NCBI RefSeq assembly: GCF_000003855.2
Contig: NW_003101654.1
Span: 266,588-330,587, forward strand
Origin: Blastomyces gilchristii SLH14081
Lineage: Eukaryota; Ascomycota; Eurotiomycetes; Onygenales; Ajellomycetaceae
Direction of reading: 5' to 3'
DNA: 64,000 nt
In this document: positions 46,084 through 58,330 of the stretch, piece after piece
How the letters are laid out: the number at the start of each line of letters is the position of its first letter
Position numbering within the stretch: position 1 is the first letter of the stretch
Notes under the pieces: model-generated
Databases searched by the model: none
Told to the model about the DNA's origin: nothing
What the model saw: only the letters and a program-made list of their open reading frames with translations
Translations under genes and position numbers: made by a program

Positions 46084-47961
46084 ATGTTCTCTGCCATGAC
46101 ACCTCCTTCTCTACTCTCCGTGGACCCTATCACCCTTCCTTCATCTCTGTCTGCCATATCTCGCCCAAAATCAGCACAGAATGCCGTCTACGACCAGGGG
46201 GATTTTAATCCCAAAGAACTGCATCCCCACCAGTATCACCACTCCCAGGAACTAGAAATCCAACACCACCGGCAACTCCAACACCCACCCAACTTACAAC
46301 ACCAGCCTCCATCAATCGAGCTGGAAATGTCTGATCTTGTGACGCCTGGTTCAACCGTAGCACCCCGCATCCTCTTTGGTAACCTGCCAACTGAGATCCA
46401 TGAGTCAATTCTAGACCATCTCTTTGGGGTCCGCGGCTCCACCCTTGCTTCCCTATCCCCCATCAAATCGAGCGCGAACAGCTGGAGTAAAGCCCTACGG
46501 CATCCTCGCCGAAAAGCTCTCTCAGACCTGGCACTGGTTTCCTCTCAATGGCGCCCTTTGGTACAAGAGCGAATTTATCGACATAGTAGGGATTCCCTCA
46601 CCCCTGAGTAACTTTACAACTTATCATTGGTGCTAACGGCCTCTTTCCCTGTTTCCTCTCTCCCTCTTCTTTTAGTTCAGGTCAAGGGTACCGCTGATGG
46701 GCTACTCGACTGTTCTGATTGGTTCTTGTCCCACTCTCATCTTTCTGCGTACGTCCGTCATATCGAAATATGGATCCCGGTATGGGGAGATCGAATGCCA
46801 AAGGGTCGCCCGCGACACTACTACCGCCCTCACAATGGAATCGAGGACTCGAACCTAGCCAGCGTGGCATCAGTGCTTCAAGCGACTGTTGCTACTTTTG
46901 AAAATACCTCAAGTAACAGCGCGAGTACTTCCAATTTTAGATTCTCCAGCCGCAACGCCACCTTGCAACAAATATTTTGTCACGTTTCCTACTTTTTCCC
47001 TCACGCACGGATCTTAACCTTGGAAGGCGGCCACTGCAAGAAACCACCAATGATCAGGCATTTTGATAATGACCCGTGGGGTCAATCGGGAGAGGAAAGC
47101 CTCGAGGTGCTTCCGAACATTCAGACCTTTGTCATGAGGGGTGCTTGGAATATCATGAGGGACTACCGGCATTGGTGTAACCTTGCCAAGGCATTGCCTA
47201 ATCTGCGCGAATGGGACTGTGCCTATGCGAAACGAAAATTGGAAGCTCATGTTACTATATCCAAGGCTCTCGCCAACTTCCCGAGAACAATTACCCGACT
47301 GGACATCAGCTTAGAAGGCTTCTACAATAAGGCAAGCTCACATTCGCGATGGTTTGGTACAGTTCATGCAGAACCACACCTCTGCCAGCTTTTGGGTGCC
47401 ATTGCACCCCAACTGGAATCCTTGACCTTTACAGGAAAGGTTTGCGCATGTTTATTCAAGCACGCACGAGCGGCCATGCTCACAAGTCACGCAGCCTCGA
47501 GACTGAAATCAGTAGACCTTGTGGTGAAATCCTGCTGTCGCGAGCAACCATCCCATGATGATGGCTCCCCAATGTTAAACGACCTGTCCGGTATTACCAA
47601 TATAAACTTCATCAACTCGTTCGAGAAGCTGGTTGTCGCGGCAGTGAGGTCATTGGACGCATTTGTCACTCTGAACCACATGCGCATTAGGTTTATCGAT
47701 CTTGATTCTGCTAGCCCCCTGGGCCTTCTCAATCCATACTTCCAGCTCGTGGACAACAAATGTATTGGCCTATGGAGTGAGACTATCCTCGACGCGCTAC
47801 ACGGAGCGCGTCAACATGCAGAGTTCGAGCTACTCGACGACGGCATACTTCCCCAATATGGAATCAATGTTCAAACAGCGTCGAGAGTATTTCCTCGCAC
47901 CCGGCCACTCAGTATCAAAGCAAGTTCATATAAGATCATCGCTGACAAGTCAAAGTTGTGA
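46084..47961 (+). CDS. F-box domain protein, two exons (46084-46585, 46676-47961)
   Basis: Predicted 595 residues. A low-complexity N-terminal region rich in His, Gln and Pro (about residues 40-80) precedes an F-box: NLPTEIHESILDHLFG (about 100-115), then after a Ser/Lys-rich insertion LALVSSQWRPLVQERIYRHI (about 149-168). F-box proteins bind Skp1 and bring substrates to SCF ubiquitin ligases; the substrate is unknown. The rest (YVRHIEIWIPVW, then a Leu-rich region with spaced LTFTGK and LKSVDLV segments) resembles the large family of fungal F-box proteins of unknown role. The intron is required: without it the frame stops at 46609, and splicing at GTAGGG/TTTTAG keeps the frame (R-H-I-Q-V-K). 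A start at the second Met (46099) is possible. Converges with GPI14, 642 bp apart. CpG-rich and free of decay. Confidence 0.85.
46586..46675 (+). other. Intron of the F-box gene
   Basis: 90 bp, GTAGGG donor, branch-like GCTAAC at about 46632, pyrimidine-rich end TTCTTTTAG. Another GT (46608) does not restore frame with either nearby AG, which decides the choice. Confidence 0.8.
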
Positions 47962-48603
47962 AAAGCTCAGTTTGTCTGGCCAGCTTCCAGTCATATTCAT
48001 TTTCTATTCAAATTTGTTCCCAATTTCTCTTTCTCTTCCTGCTTGCTCATTTGCTTTTTCTAAAAAACAATTTACCAGCCCCTAATCTATACTACTATAT
48101 TTCAATTTCGAATCCTGTCCGACGTTGAAGCTCAGCTTTGCTAGAGAACTAATCTTGTCATCCCTCGTTTATATCACCTCACCTTGTCTACCCGGTGTCA
48201 TTCGGTTTTCGTGGCGCTGGAGGCGTCATTTCTAGAAAGGTTTATTTCCTAATTTTCAGCGTGGCGCTAGGCTTGTCTCTTTCTAAAGAGAGAAGAAACT
48301 GTTTTCATAATTATCAAGCGATAGAACCCACTTTTTGCAAGCTTGTTTAATTCATTAATTATTCTTACAGTTCGGAATAGGCCGCGGCTATGTAATAGAT
48401 ATATATAAGTCACCAACGGCAATCCCTTCCGTCCAAATCAACAAACCCTCCACTGCACAGGCTCTCCGTTTCTCATATTGTTCCCCCTATACAGTAGGAC
48501 CAGAGCGAAAATTGTCCGTCGATTATTAACAGTGTTAGTTATATTTATCTATTCGTGGCCAGCATGTAACATAGAAACTTCCATGACGAGCCAAGCATTT
48601 CTT
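47962..48603. terminator. Convergent intergenic region between the F-box gene and GPI14
   Basis: 642 bp holding the 3' ends of both transcripts. T-rich runs follow the F-box stop. No further gene found; a 66-codon frame at 48478-48678 overlaps the GPI14 end and is not supported. A short direct repeat GTGGCGCT occurs at about 48211 and 48261. Confidence 0.5.
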
Positions 48604-50004
48604 TCACTCCAGGCCCCTTGCGGCCTTTTTTCCCACCCTCGCAGCTCCACATGCGCACAAGGTAACGGAGTTGCCTGAGCGTGAGCCGACATCAGCAACA
48701 ATAACGGCTAAGATCCCAATGTTGACCAAGAAAAAGAATAAGGAAGCGAGGAAGAGGCCCGGAGTAAAAGTGGAGAGACCATAGAATTCGAGAAGAAACC
48801 CCGGATACAGCCAGAGAGCCTGGCCACCAATCCAGAAGGCAAGGGCGCTGATACCGATGAGCGGTCTTTTCATGAAGGAAGAATATGGCAGGTAGAGGGG
48901 GAGAAAGATCATGTACCAGAGAAAGTACTGGAAATTCTTCTATTAGACACTAGTAGTTCCGGCACTAGGGCAAGAGGTGAAAAGGAATGGGCCTTACGAA
49001 CCTGACTCGTGCACACTTTATTGAATGTCACAAACGCAAAAGTCTGCGCCAGCATAGTGCCTGCTATATCCTTCTTGGCCAAAACAATTGGGATTAAAAC
49101 AGCCGAGAGGACAAGTTGGGGAATGAATGCTAGTGACTCCAGGCGGTTTCCTGACGATGTGCCTTGAGCAGCAGTGGAGGAAGAGAGATACAGGAGCATA
49201 TTGTAGGGTGAGAAATTATGCCGATGATCAACGCGGGTGAGGTGATGCAGATATGTATGCTGCATAAATGGAAGGCCGTAGATGACATACATGGAGAGGT
49301 TGAGGGCGGAAAAGACCGCAAGCGAGGTGAGGGTGAGAAGGATGCGGGATGGGTTGAGAAACGAGGCTAAGCGATTAATCATAGATGGTAACAAGATACC
49401 AACTGCCTCTTCTGTATGACTCTCGTCGTTTTCTAGCAGCCAAATGATCGACAGGGCATAGATGAACGGATATATCTTAAAATGCACCCCAATACCTAGG
49501 AGGGCGCCAGCTAGCGCAACCCGTTTTTCTAAGACAGCCCAAAGCAGTGCCATAACTATGACGCTCAACAACCCCTCCGAACTGCCCCTCGTGCTAATTG
49601 TAGCAACCATGGGATTAAGTAGCCAGATGCTAGCGTACTTGAGCGCGCGCGGCATATCCATTTGCATAAGCCGCTGCTGGCGGAGAACTCGCACGATTAA
49701 CCAACCAGCCACGATGTCGGCAAGGGCAAATAATGCTTTGCCAAAAGGCCAACCAGAAACTACCGCCCCACACCGTCGGCACAAGGAGCCAGGCTAGCAA
49801 CGGGGTGTAGCGGTATGTGGCGCGGTCATAGGGAGAGCGACCCTGTGAGACAAACTTTGCAGCATCTGTGAAGACGAAATAGTCGATGTCGGTGTATTTC
49901 ATGGGAGAGTGGGCATCTTGGTAGAGCCCGTAGAAGAGGAGTACAACTCGGAGAAAAATTGCGGCAGAAAACACCCGAGTTGCAGAGTTGAATAAAGACT
50001 GCAT
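48604..50004 (-). pseudogene. GPI14: GPI mannosyltransferase I (PIG-M/GPI14), one-base frameshift
   Basis: Adds the first mannose, from dolichol-phosphate-mannose, to the GPI anchor precursor in the ER lumen; multi-pass membrane enzyme of glycosyltransferase family 50. Segments: 50004-49744, 49742-49002, 48927-48604, giving 441 residues if one base is dropped, close to the usual length of about 400-430. Near residue 37 [13 protein letters not shown] holds the D-x-D motif; [12 protein letters not shown] (61-72), HFKIYPFIYAL and FNKVCTSQ-YFLWYM are family signatures. Many hydrophobic spans fit about ten membrane segments. The start Met 50004 gives a normal N-terminus. Odd point: an A4 run at 49743-49746 (TTTT on the coding strand) puts codon 88 out of frame; with A3 the protein is continuous ([12 protein letters not shown]). 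No GT-AG pair can bridge it. Since the enzyme is essential in yeast and no other defect is visible, a sequence error or very recent loss is more likely than an old pseudogene. Confidence 0.85.
48928..49001 (-). other. Intron of GPI14
   Basis: 74 bp, donor GTTCGT, acceptor TTCCAG, branch-like CTAAT near 48948. Removal joins CTSQ to YFLWYM, the conserved family sequence, in phase 0. A stronger-looking GTAAGG four bases downstream would break the frame. Confidence 0.8.
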
Positions 50005-50800
50005 GGCGAATTTTCAGAAATAGGTGTATGTAGTATTCAAAAAAAAAAAAAAATAAATAAATATAAAAATAAAAAATAAGGGGGGGGGGGGGGAAGGGTG
50101 TGTTGGTTGGCTCGAATTGATGGGTTACGCTGTGCAGACCGTTTCAGAAATGCACAAAAAATGGGTCACTATATTAGAGCAAATAACAAAGGGCCGCCCA
50201 AAACTCAGTCCACAAGTATGATATAGCAAACGGGTGATGATAAAGGACATCGCACTCCTCTCTTCTATCAACCTATCAACCGGTTCGAGCATGCAGAGAG
50301 TGTTATAGCCAAAAATTGCAGCTCGAGGACGGTTGCGCGCTTGGATGCAGAGTGGAAAAAAGCCGTAATCAACCCCAAGGCCAAAACGAACAAGTAGGAA
50401 ACAATCAGATCAAACAGACCGAACAGACCGAAAAGACCGAACAGACCTGTCTCTGTTTCTGGATATTTGTCAAGAGCATTGCAACAAGGAACGTTGAGGC
50501 TTGTGATGAGATGGCGTGTCCGGAACACGGATGATCCGGTCCGAGGAGGATTCTGCAAAAATTGAATGTTGAAGAATCAACCATCCAAACCAACACTCGG
50601 CCGCCACGCTTTGTGATGAGAAATTAATTTCTCATTCTGGGTCAAAATTCGATACCCATTCCGCCCGGAGAGTGGCTGAAATCACAGTTGACTACAATGC
50701 GCTATATAAGAAGAGTGGTTTGCTATTTGTACCCCTTCTTGCAAAGTTAGAATCTTCAAAAGAATCCCTATAACCGTGCCATGCTTACTCACTCTCTCTA
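50005..50800 (-). promoter_or_regulatory. Upstream region of GPI14 with low-complexity tracts
   Basis: Immediately upstream of the start are an A/T-rich tract (50039-50079) and a run of 14 G (50080-50093). Further up, four 9-base units related to AACAGACCG stand in tandem (50413-50448). No supported gene; frames of 60-96 codons here (for example 50268-50558) are built on these repeats. Confidence 0.5.
50413..50448. repeat. 9-bp tandem repeat, four units
   Basis: AACAGACCG x2, AAAAGACCG, AACAGACCT. Confidence 0.9.
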
Positions 50801-50897
50801 GTGAGTGTGCCACAGTGTATGAAAAACCACACTGTATAGAAAATATTTTGAATATCTTCATTCTTCATCTTCAAATAATTATCATTAATTATAATCA

Positions 50898-51225
50898 TGT
50901 CTAAATCTTCTAATTACACTGAGAAGCAGTTGTAAAGAGCTGTTAACATGTATAAATATAATTCAAAATTAAAAATCATATCTCTGTTATAAGAATTCAA
51001 AGTCTTATATATTATCTTATATAAGAGAATTAATGAGAAGAAATCAAGAACTATGAGAGTTTCACTGAATTAAGTATTGAATAACAGTTAGAAAGAGATA
51101 ATTAAGATATGAATTTATCAGTTAAATATTAATTTTTACCTGTTCATCATTGAGCATATCAAAGCTGCTGTAAACTGTATATTAAGACAGTATTATACAG
51201 ATTCAGAGACTGCATCTCTTATAAT
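50898..51225 (+). pseudogene. Fot1/pogo-type (Tc1-mariner) transposase, N-terminal remnant
   Basis: From ATG 50898 (MSKSSNYTEKQ) the broken frame shows RAVNMYK, a Leu/Glu-Phe block (EFKVLY then RINEKKSRT), and later IKAAVNCILRQYY. This is the order of the psq-like helix-turn-helix DNA-binding region of Fot1/pogo transposases (pattern AREF.VP...LR.R..G). Stops fall at expected Gln, Arg and Trp positions. The DDE catalytic domain is absent: sequence changes at about 51226. Transposon ends were not identified. Confidence 0.6.
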
Positions 51226-52778
51226 GTGGTTTGGAAGAACGTACGACCGCCGGATAATAACGCGGCCGCTTCTGAACACGCTTCCGAACACGCTTACAAA
51301 TGTAAAGGGGCCCTAGCGGCCACTAATTAATTTAGATAATGTATATAAGAAGTCAGCGTACGCCTGTAATCATACACTGACTCAAGAAACCTTTGAATCA
51401 CATCTGATAGCATGTCTAAAAACCAGTGAGAAGCACAGGCTTCTCCAGAACATGATAATTCTGTCTATGAAGTGATTTATAGTTATCATGTCAGTGTGGT
51501 TCTAAAAATGTCTCAAGAGATAGTGTATAAAGAACAGTGAGTGAAAGAGCATTTAATTAATACTACTTCACTTATTGAGAGAAAACTTCATGCTCAGATG
51601 AATGTTATATATCATATATAAACAGATAAGATGTGAGAAAGAAAATGTAAGCAGTGAATCAGATTCAAAGAAGACTGCTTTCTACTTAAAAGAAGAATAA
51701 AAAGAAAGAGATGATTATCACTGAAATTGTATAATAATAACAGAAATTATATAATAATATAGTAATATAATAATATAGTAATATAATAATAAACATTGTA
51801 TAATTAATGAAAAATCACTGAAATAAATATCTTCTCTAGTTAATATAAACATTCTTCTCTACTATCTGAACTAAAAGATATGCAGAACCTCTCAGAGAGT
51901 GTAATCAAAGTAGTAAGAAAAGTAACTGAGATCACTGAACTGAAATTGAAGCTCTGTACATATATAAGAATTCTAAATAAAATCAAAATCTTGTGTACAC
52001 AGTGATAGACTGAGATAGAAATTAAACAACAATTGATATTTACTGTGAATTAAGCATTCACCATAAAGAGCTTCACTGACACAATTATTATCATTAATAA
52101 AAATAAAGAAAATCAGGTCTTAGATCTGTAGTAGAAGATTGAATATTTACAGATAACTATACTGAATCTGAAGATCTTACTACAATTGTTCATAACCTCT
52201 TCATAAGTGTATATATTATCAGAGATTACTGCACAGAATAAGAAGCTGAATATAAGATATATCAATCTGAGAGATCTGTCAAAGTTATTAAGCTTTAATA
52301 ATAACTGAAAAAATGATGCTGTAATCAGCTGATTAAGTCAGATGCAATTATATTATCAGATTAAATATAAACTCACAGACAGATAGTTGACAGAATTTTA
52401 ACAAGTTCTAAGATCTGCTGCATTTCTATATAAAAAAGTGAAGTCATTATAAATAACTGTTAAAAAGATGAATCTCACAGATCTTAAGTAATATTCATTC
52501 TCATAAATATGAAATGAGTTTTTCAAATGAATCTTGCATAACTTTGAGAAAGTGAATATGTGAGATAAGTATTATAAATACTTCACTAAGTGTAGATAAG
52601 TGAGTGATCTTATATCATACTTCATACACTTCAGTTTATACTATCTTGTATTAAATGAAGAGCTTTTAACATCTTTCTGTTTACAGATCTTCATTTATAA
52701 TCTTATATCTGAGTTAAGAGTAGAATGAAAATGCTTAACCTCATAATCAGATATGATAAAAGAAGTATACAATATTCT
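51226..52778 (+). mobile_element. Retrotransposon fragment with LTR-like start and gag-like region
   Basis: Begins TGTGGTTTGG with a CpG-rich 80 bp (51240-51320), which could be an LTR start. From about 51404 (ATGTCTAAAAACC) a broken plus-strand frame of about 450 codons with mixed charged and aromatic blocks near 52470-52770 (NEFFK, YYKYFTKC, FIHFSLYY) is reminiscent of a retrotransposon gag. Cut at 52778 by gypsy B2. Family not assigned. Confidence 0.45.
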
Positions 52779-53086
52779 TGTGACAGGCTGCGCCCGATCA
52801 ATCATATAGACTATTTCATTACACTTCATAGATTCTTCCGCTTCACTCTCGAACACATATGCTCTGATTCTCAGCCATTCTTGATCACCGATCCTCAGCC
52901 GCCACGAACATGTATAGATTCTTCCACCTCAAAGCTCCACTGTGTATGTCACTACATACATGTATAAATATTCACTCTGATCACTGATTTCTACACTTTC
53001 TCTTTCTTTCCTTCTCTAACATTTTTATCTTTGTTATATAAGACCTATCAATATTGTACTGATCTATTCAGTGTAGACCTCTTACA
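52779..53086 (+). repeat. 5' LTR of gypsy B2
   Basis: 308 bp, TGTGACAGGCTGCGCCC to CCTCTTACA. Longer than the B1 LTR because of insertions near 52830-52900. Several CpG sites remain. Confidence 0.85.
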
Positions 53087-56000
53087 CTATAAAAACATTC
53101 ATCATCTTCTTATTAGAAAACAATTATTCATACATTATCTTCTCATTAGAAACAATTATTTATCAAGAGATATCTGAACATGTAACAATACATAAGAAAT
53201 AGAGAAACAGTCAAACAGTTAAGCAGATACTAAGTTCTCAGATAGAAGCTTGCTCATCAGTTGTTCTGACCCTGTAACAAGATCTTATAAAGAGAATAAG
53301 ATCTTATAAGAGAATATCAGTGAAAGATCTGAGAGTTCTAACACTTAGATATATGAGAATATAATTACACTTCTTCAGATTTCACAGATATTATACATTT
53401 AATAGTTGATATAATCATGTCTAATAATAATATAAAACTCTCAAATGCAAGCATAGATACAATATCACAGTGACTCTGACTAATGTTGAAATTACAACAG
53501 CAACAGATAGCAGATATGCATGTAACTTAATAACTTTCATATGAAAAGATTCAACAATTAATTCATGCAATTTCAACATCTATAGAATTGAATATAAAAG
53601 CACTGAAAGAATGCTTAAATGCTTCTGTATACTTTAATGCTTCTGATCTCACTCTCTACTCATTATAAAGAATGAAAATGCTCATGAAACTGAGTATAGA
53701 TGAAGATGCTATCAGTTCACTAATTAATCAAGATTGATATATCAATGAATAATTGAAAGATCATATAAAACAGAAATTTCATCTATAAATGAAAGCATGT
53801 GAATCAACATTGCAAATGCCTGATAATATTATGAAACATCTTAATATTCTGTTTCAAGACACTGTCATGTAACAGAAAGCATTAGATTAATTACAGAGTA
53901 TTTAACAGAGAAACACTTCTTTTACAATATTCATCTCTGACTTCAACACTAAGATTCTAGAAGCAGATAATCAATCTTGAGAGAATTGAATGAAGATTAG
54001 CATGCTTAAGAAGACATTGACTTTTGAACTCTTACAGGCTCTTGTAAGTGTAGACAAAGATCAGACTTATGCAAACTTCTATACACAGCTCTGAACATTA
54101 AATGATTATCTTATCAAGCTCAAGAGTATACAGAACAGTGACAGAAGATGTTATATCTCAGTCACTTATACATCTATGCTGAAGAGAAGTAATAGCAATA
54201 ATGCAGATATCATGAACTGAATAGATTTAAATGTCTATGTACAAGCAAGAGTTTCTGCTGTTTGAACAGGCTTTCAAGTCCCTGGAATCACTTCTGAAGA
54301 AGTCACTGATCAATGTCAATGTGAAGTGTGTATCAACTGTAGCTGATCAGAACATATTGCTTTCAACTACTAATCAATTCATGTGTCTTCTCATTCAAAG
54401 AATGAATCAGTGTCTGTCCGTGCCAACCACATTACATTAGAGAAAGATTCAGAAAATAACTATGAGAATGTCTCAGTGAAACAGAGAAAAGATTAGCTTC
54501 TGTTCAAATTCATAAACAGAAGCTTGAAGAGGTCAGATAACAATGATTTGAAGAGAAGATAATAATGAATATGATTCTTATATCTACTGTGATTGATAAC
54601 ATGTATAATATGAAAGCCATGATAGACAGCAGTCTATATCACTATACAATGATAAAATCTTCAGTCATAAGACATCATAATCTTCAGTGTATCTCTTTAT
54701 CAAAACTCTGACTTCTCACAGAATTTGATGATTCAAAAGACATTTATACTCATTACATGATGAAGCTGATCATAGATATAAGAGAACATTAACATAAAGA
54801 TGTCTACACATATGAAGTTGATAATCTTGATTACAATCTTATATTAGAACTTGTCTGACTATCTGAATAAGATATCTTATTAAATACTTGAAACAGAAGA
54901 TTGATATTCTCTAATAATAATAGAATTCATGAAGATGATATTCACAAGACTATGAATCTTACACAGATTTCTGCCATCACTTATGAAATACTCAGAAAAA
55001 GAAGTCATTATCAAAACCACTGACAGAGTCACTGACAAGTTCATTGACAGCAGAATTATGTATCAATCTACTTCATTAGTCTGACTAATATTAAAAAGGC
55101 TCTAGAAAAGTTATTCTGTGTTATAATAACAGATTCTTGTACAAAACTCTCTTAATAATATCATGAGTATCTAGATGTCTTTTAACAACATAATATTACA
55201 AACATACCTCTCTTACAAGGTTCTGAAATGAATCATGGTATCAAGTTAGAGAAAAAGAATGATAAGAACTCTGAATTATCATGAGACTCTCTTTATAACA
55301 TGTTCTGAGATGAACTTCTTCTTCTTCAAAAGACACTTAATGATCTATTAAATAAGGAATTCATACACATTAGCAACTCTTTCACTGCAGCCTCTATTCT
55401 CTTTGTAAAGAAATCAGATGAAGAACTCTGATTCTGTGTGAATTATCAAGAATTGAACAGATTAATAAAGAAAGACTGTTATTCTTTATCTCTTATCAAT
55501 GAAACTCTAGCTCACATTGAATAAGCTTAATAATTTATAAAGTTAGATGTCATCACTGCATTTCATAAGATCTGTATCACTGAAGAAGATGAGTGCCTTA
55601 CAGCATTTCAAACATGATATGATCTCTTTGAATGAGTAGTCACACTCTTTGAACTAGTCAATGCTCTCAGTACATTTCAGAAGTATATTAACTGAGTACT
55701 TCAAGACTTTCTTGACAAATTTACATCTGCTTATCTAGATGACATTCTCATCTTCACTGATGAATTCAGAAAGGAACATCAAGAGCATGTACAAAGAGTA
55801 TTACAATGACTACAAGAAGCGGAATTATCAATTGATATTGACAAGTGTGATTTCGAAGTCAAGAACCTCAAATACTTCACAACTACTTGTAAACTCATTA
55901 AACAACAGATGCGATGGTCTGAGTTCTTAAGCTACTTTCATTTTACAATACACTATCATTCTGGCAGCCAGAACTTGATGGCAGACGCTCTCTTGTGACA

Positions 56001-56199
56001 AGAACAAGATATGCTGCTCGATGTGACAGACACACACTGAATGAACTGAGAACACTGACTCTTAGACTCAAAGATATTGATTAACCAAGATAAAACAACT
56101 GATAGCACTATACATGTTTCTCTGATTAGAACACTCTCTCTCTGAACTGATACTGACATTGATATCTTCACTTTCTCTACACTGAATGAACTATGATAT
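52779..56199 (+). mobile_element. Ty3/gypsy chromovirus family B, copy B2 (interrupted)
   Basis: Starts with its 5' LTR (52779-53086) and runs through leader, gag (about 53650-54560), protease (54600-54880) and RT (55300-55860, with YLDDILIF intact near 55731-55754), colinear with B1. At about 55860 roughly 540 bp of B1 equivalent (RT end and most of RNase H, 16258-16798) are missing, joined at a short AAG. The RNase H end and start of the next region follow to 56199, where gypsy A2 is inserted; the sequence continues at 63962. Confidence 0.88.
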
Positions 56200-56971
56200 T
56201 GTAAGAATAAGTGCTCGCAGGTGATTATTCAGATGTTTGCAGCTTGGCGTGATATGTACTATTAACTACTAGAAGTATTCACAGTAGAAAGATAAAATGT
56301 AGAGATTAAATATATAATAGCATTCAAGCTGAGTTATGAATAGTATTCATGAACTTCAGTCTATATAGTTGTGTGTAGCCAAGGGCTGCTAGACTGACCG
56401 TGTGACCGTGTCTGGGACCAGGACCAGATTTTTTGATAGTTCCATTATCAATTCGACTGATCCCATTACACGGTTTTAACATTAGATAGTAGTTTCATAC
56501 TGTCTCAGTGAGACTTACTGTCTACTCTTGTCACATTTTCCAAATGAGACCATGATTTCCACTTCTCAATTTAAATTATTTTTATTGCTTTAAATGACTT
56601 TAAATCTCATTTGAGTGTTACCAAAAAGTGTTACTTTTTAAAAAATTAAAAATAGTCTAAAAAAAACCTTAAAATGTCTAAAAATAATAACTTTATGCCA
56701 AGAATGAGACTAAATGAGACCAAATGAGATCACTTTCTCATTTTTTTCAAGTCATGGTTCCATTTTAAGATCTGATATATAGTCACTTTACATGTTTTTT
56801 TGATAGCCAGTCCCAGCGGGATTCACGCTAAGAAATGTATGAGACCAGACCAAATGAGATCAAATGTGAAATTCATGGTCTCAGTGGCCAGTCTAAGAGC
56901 TGCTAGCTCTATTGATTATATAAGAGATAGAAATAGAAGTAAAGAATCTGTGAGAAGCAGAATTTCTTACA
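56200..56971 (-). repeat. 3' LTR of gypsy A2, split by MITE C
   Basis: 258 bp after removing the MITE and its duplication. CpG sites present in the 5' LTR (TTACGCGAGAG, AAGCGGGA) read TTATATAAGAG and AAGCAGAA here. Confidence 0.92.
56390..56895 (+). mobile_element. hAT-type MITE, copy C
   Basis: 506 bp, TAGACTGACCG to CAGTCTA, flanked by AGGGCTGC (56382-56389) and AGAGCTGC (56896-56903): an 8-bp duplication with one G-to-A change. Confidence 0.94.
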
Positions 56972-57849
56972 TATTTCTCCCTTTCTAAGACTTTATTCAC
57001 AAAGCTTTTCACTGAGTGACTTTCTAGAATCAGCTTAGCACTGTAATAATACTCACTAAAAACTCTTCATATCTATAAAAAATCTTAGTAAGGAAAAATC
57101 TCTTATTACTATAAAGAGAAAAGAGTCTATTACTCAGTTTCTTATTTTATAAGATTCTTTATAATTTACAGATTCTTCTCTGACTATTACACAGATTCAT
57201 CTCATATCTTTTATATAGAAGAGTTTCAGTTAACTCTCAATTATTTTCATGAGATTCTTATGTAATTATTATACAGATTTATCTTACAGATAAATCACTA
57301 TCTGTGAGATCACTCTTATCAAAGAGAAGTATTTATAAGTTAATCTTTCACTCATTCTTATAAATTATTGTTCTTTAACACTGTAGAATTGTGAGGAATT
57401 TTTCATTCTATTATTAACTCTGTAGAATTATAAAATCAAGATATCTGTGATCTGTAATCACTCTTTATAGTTATATAAAAAGATTCAGATCTGTGATTCA
57501 TAATTACTCATATTTACTAGAGTGATCTGACTGTTCTGTAGAATTACTCACAGTGTAAGTAAATCTCTCTAAAGTAGTATAAATATCTCAGATCTATCTA
57601 TGAAATCTTATCTTCTTTTTTCTTTTTCTATAACAGCTTTCATTCTCACAAACTATGAGTATTCTCATTTATTCATAAAGTATTTTTACTCAGATAATAG
57701 AGAGAGAGTGTTTCTAACAATATCTGTATATTAATTCAAGAACTTCTCAAGAATAAAAATTTTTTCAATTTCAATATCTTTATAAATAATGTCTGATCAC
57801 TGTTAAGCTTCTCATGAGTGTCTCTGTGACTTCTCTGATTACTTTTTAC

Positions 57850-58330
57850 TGACTGATGAAGCAGAGATGTCACTGCTCATGACTGTGTCTTCATTCTTCT
57901 CAGCTCTGCCACTGTACCTGATCTTCAGATCAGTGACTCATCTCATGCCTCTCTCAGATCAGTTCCTGGCTTCAAGCAGTGCAGTTCCCTTCTTTGCTGT
58001 AAGTCTTCTCACAAGTAATTTCTTACAGACTCTAGCTAACAGTTCTTGTAAAGCTGTCTGTGTTGTCAGTGTCTTCTGTGATCTTACAGATCTATAATCA
58101 CCTTTTCTCTGCCTGCACAATCTCTGATCAGGTATATGCAAATATGTCTAGATTCTCTATCAATGATTCTCACATCACAGCACATTTCTGCAATCTCATT
58201 ATCAATGAAAGATGAGTTCTCAGATACCTGCAAAATTCAGATAATCAAGACAATACAAATGTCATGAATTTGTGACAGAAGTTAATCTGAATAGATGAGT
58301 TCTCTCTCTACATCTTAATTGTTTTCAGGC
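57850..58330 (-). other. Downstream region of gypsy A2 with a 60-codon open frame
   Basis: Minus-strand frame 58141-57959 contains a Leu/Lys-rich segment (LLARVCKKLLVRRL) and is less decayed than its surroundings. It lies between integrase and the 3' LTR. I recognise no domain, and cannot say whether it is part of pol or an extra ORF. Confidence 0.3.

Noticed and set aside
46608..46680. Alternative intron of the F-box gene using GTAACT
   Set aside because: Neither nearby AG keeps the reading frame; GTAGGG at 46586 does and yields the expected family sequence.
50039..50093. A/T tract plus 14 G as a telomere seed or a junction with the C14 at 20088
   Set aside because: No telomeric repeat units and the flanks are unrelated; simple low-complexity sequence.
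50268..50596. Small genes upstream of GPI14
   Set aside because: The frames are driven by the 9-bp tandem repeat and have no family resemblance.
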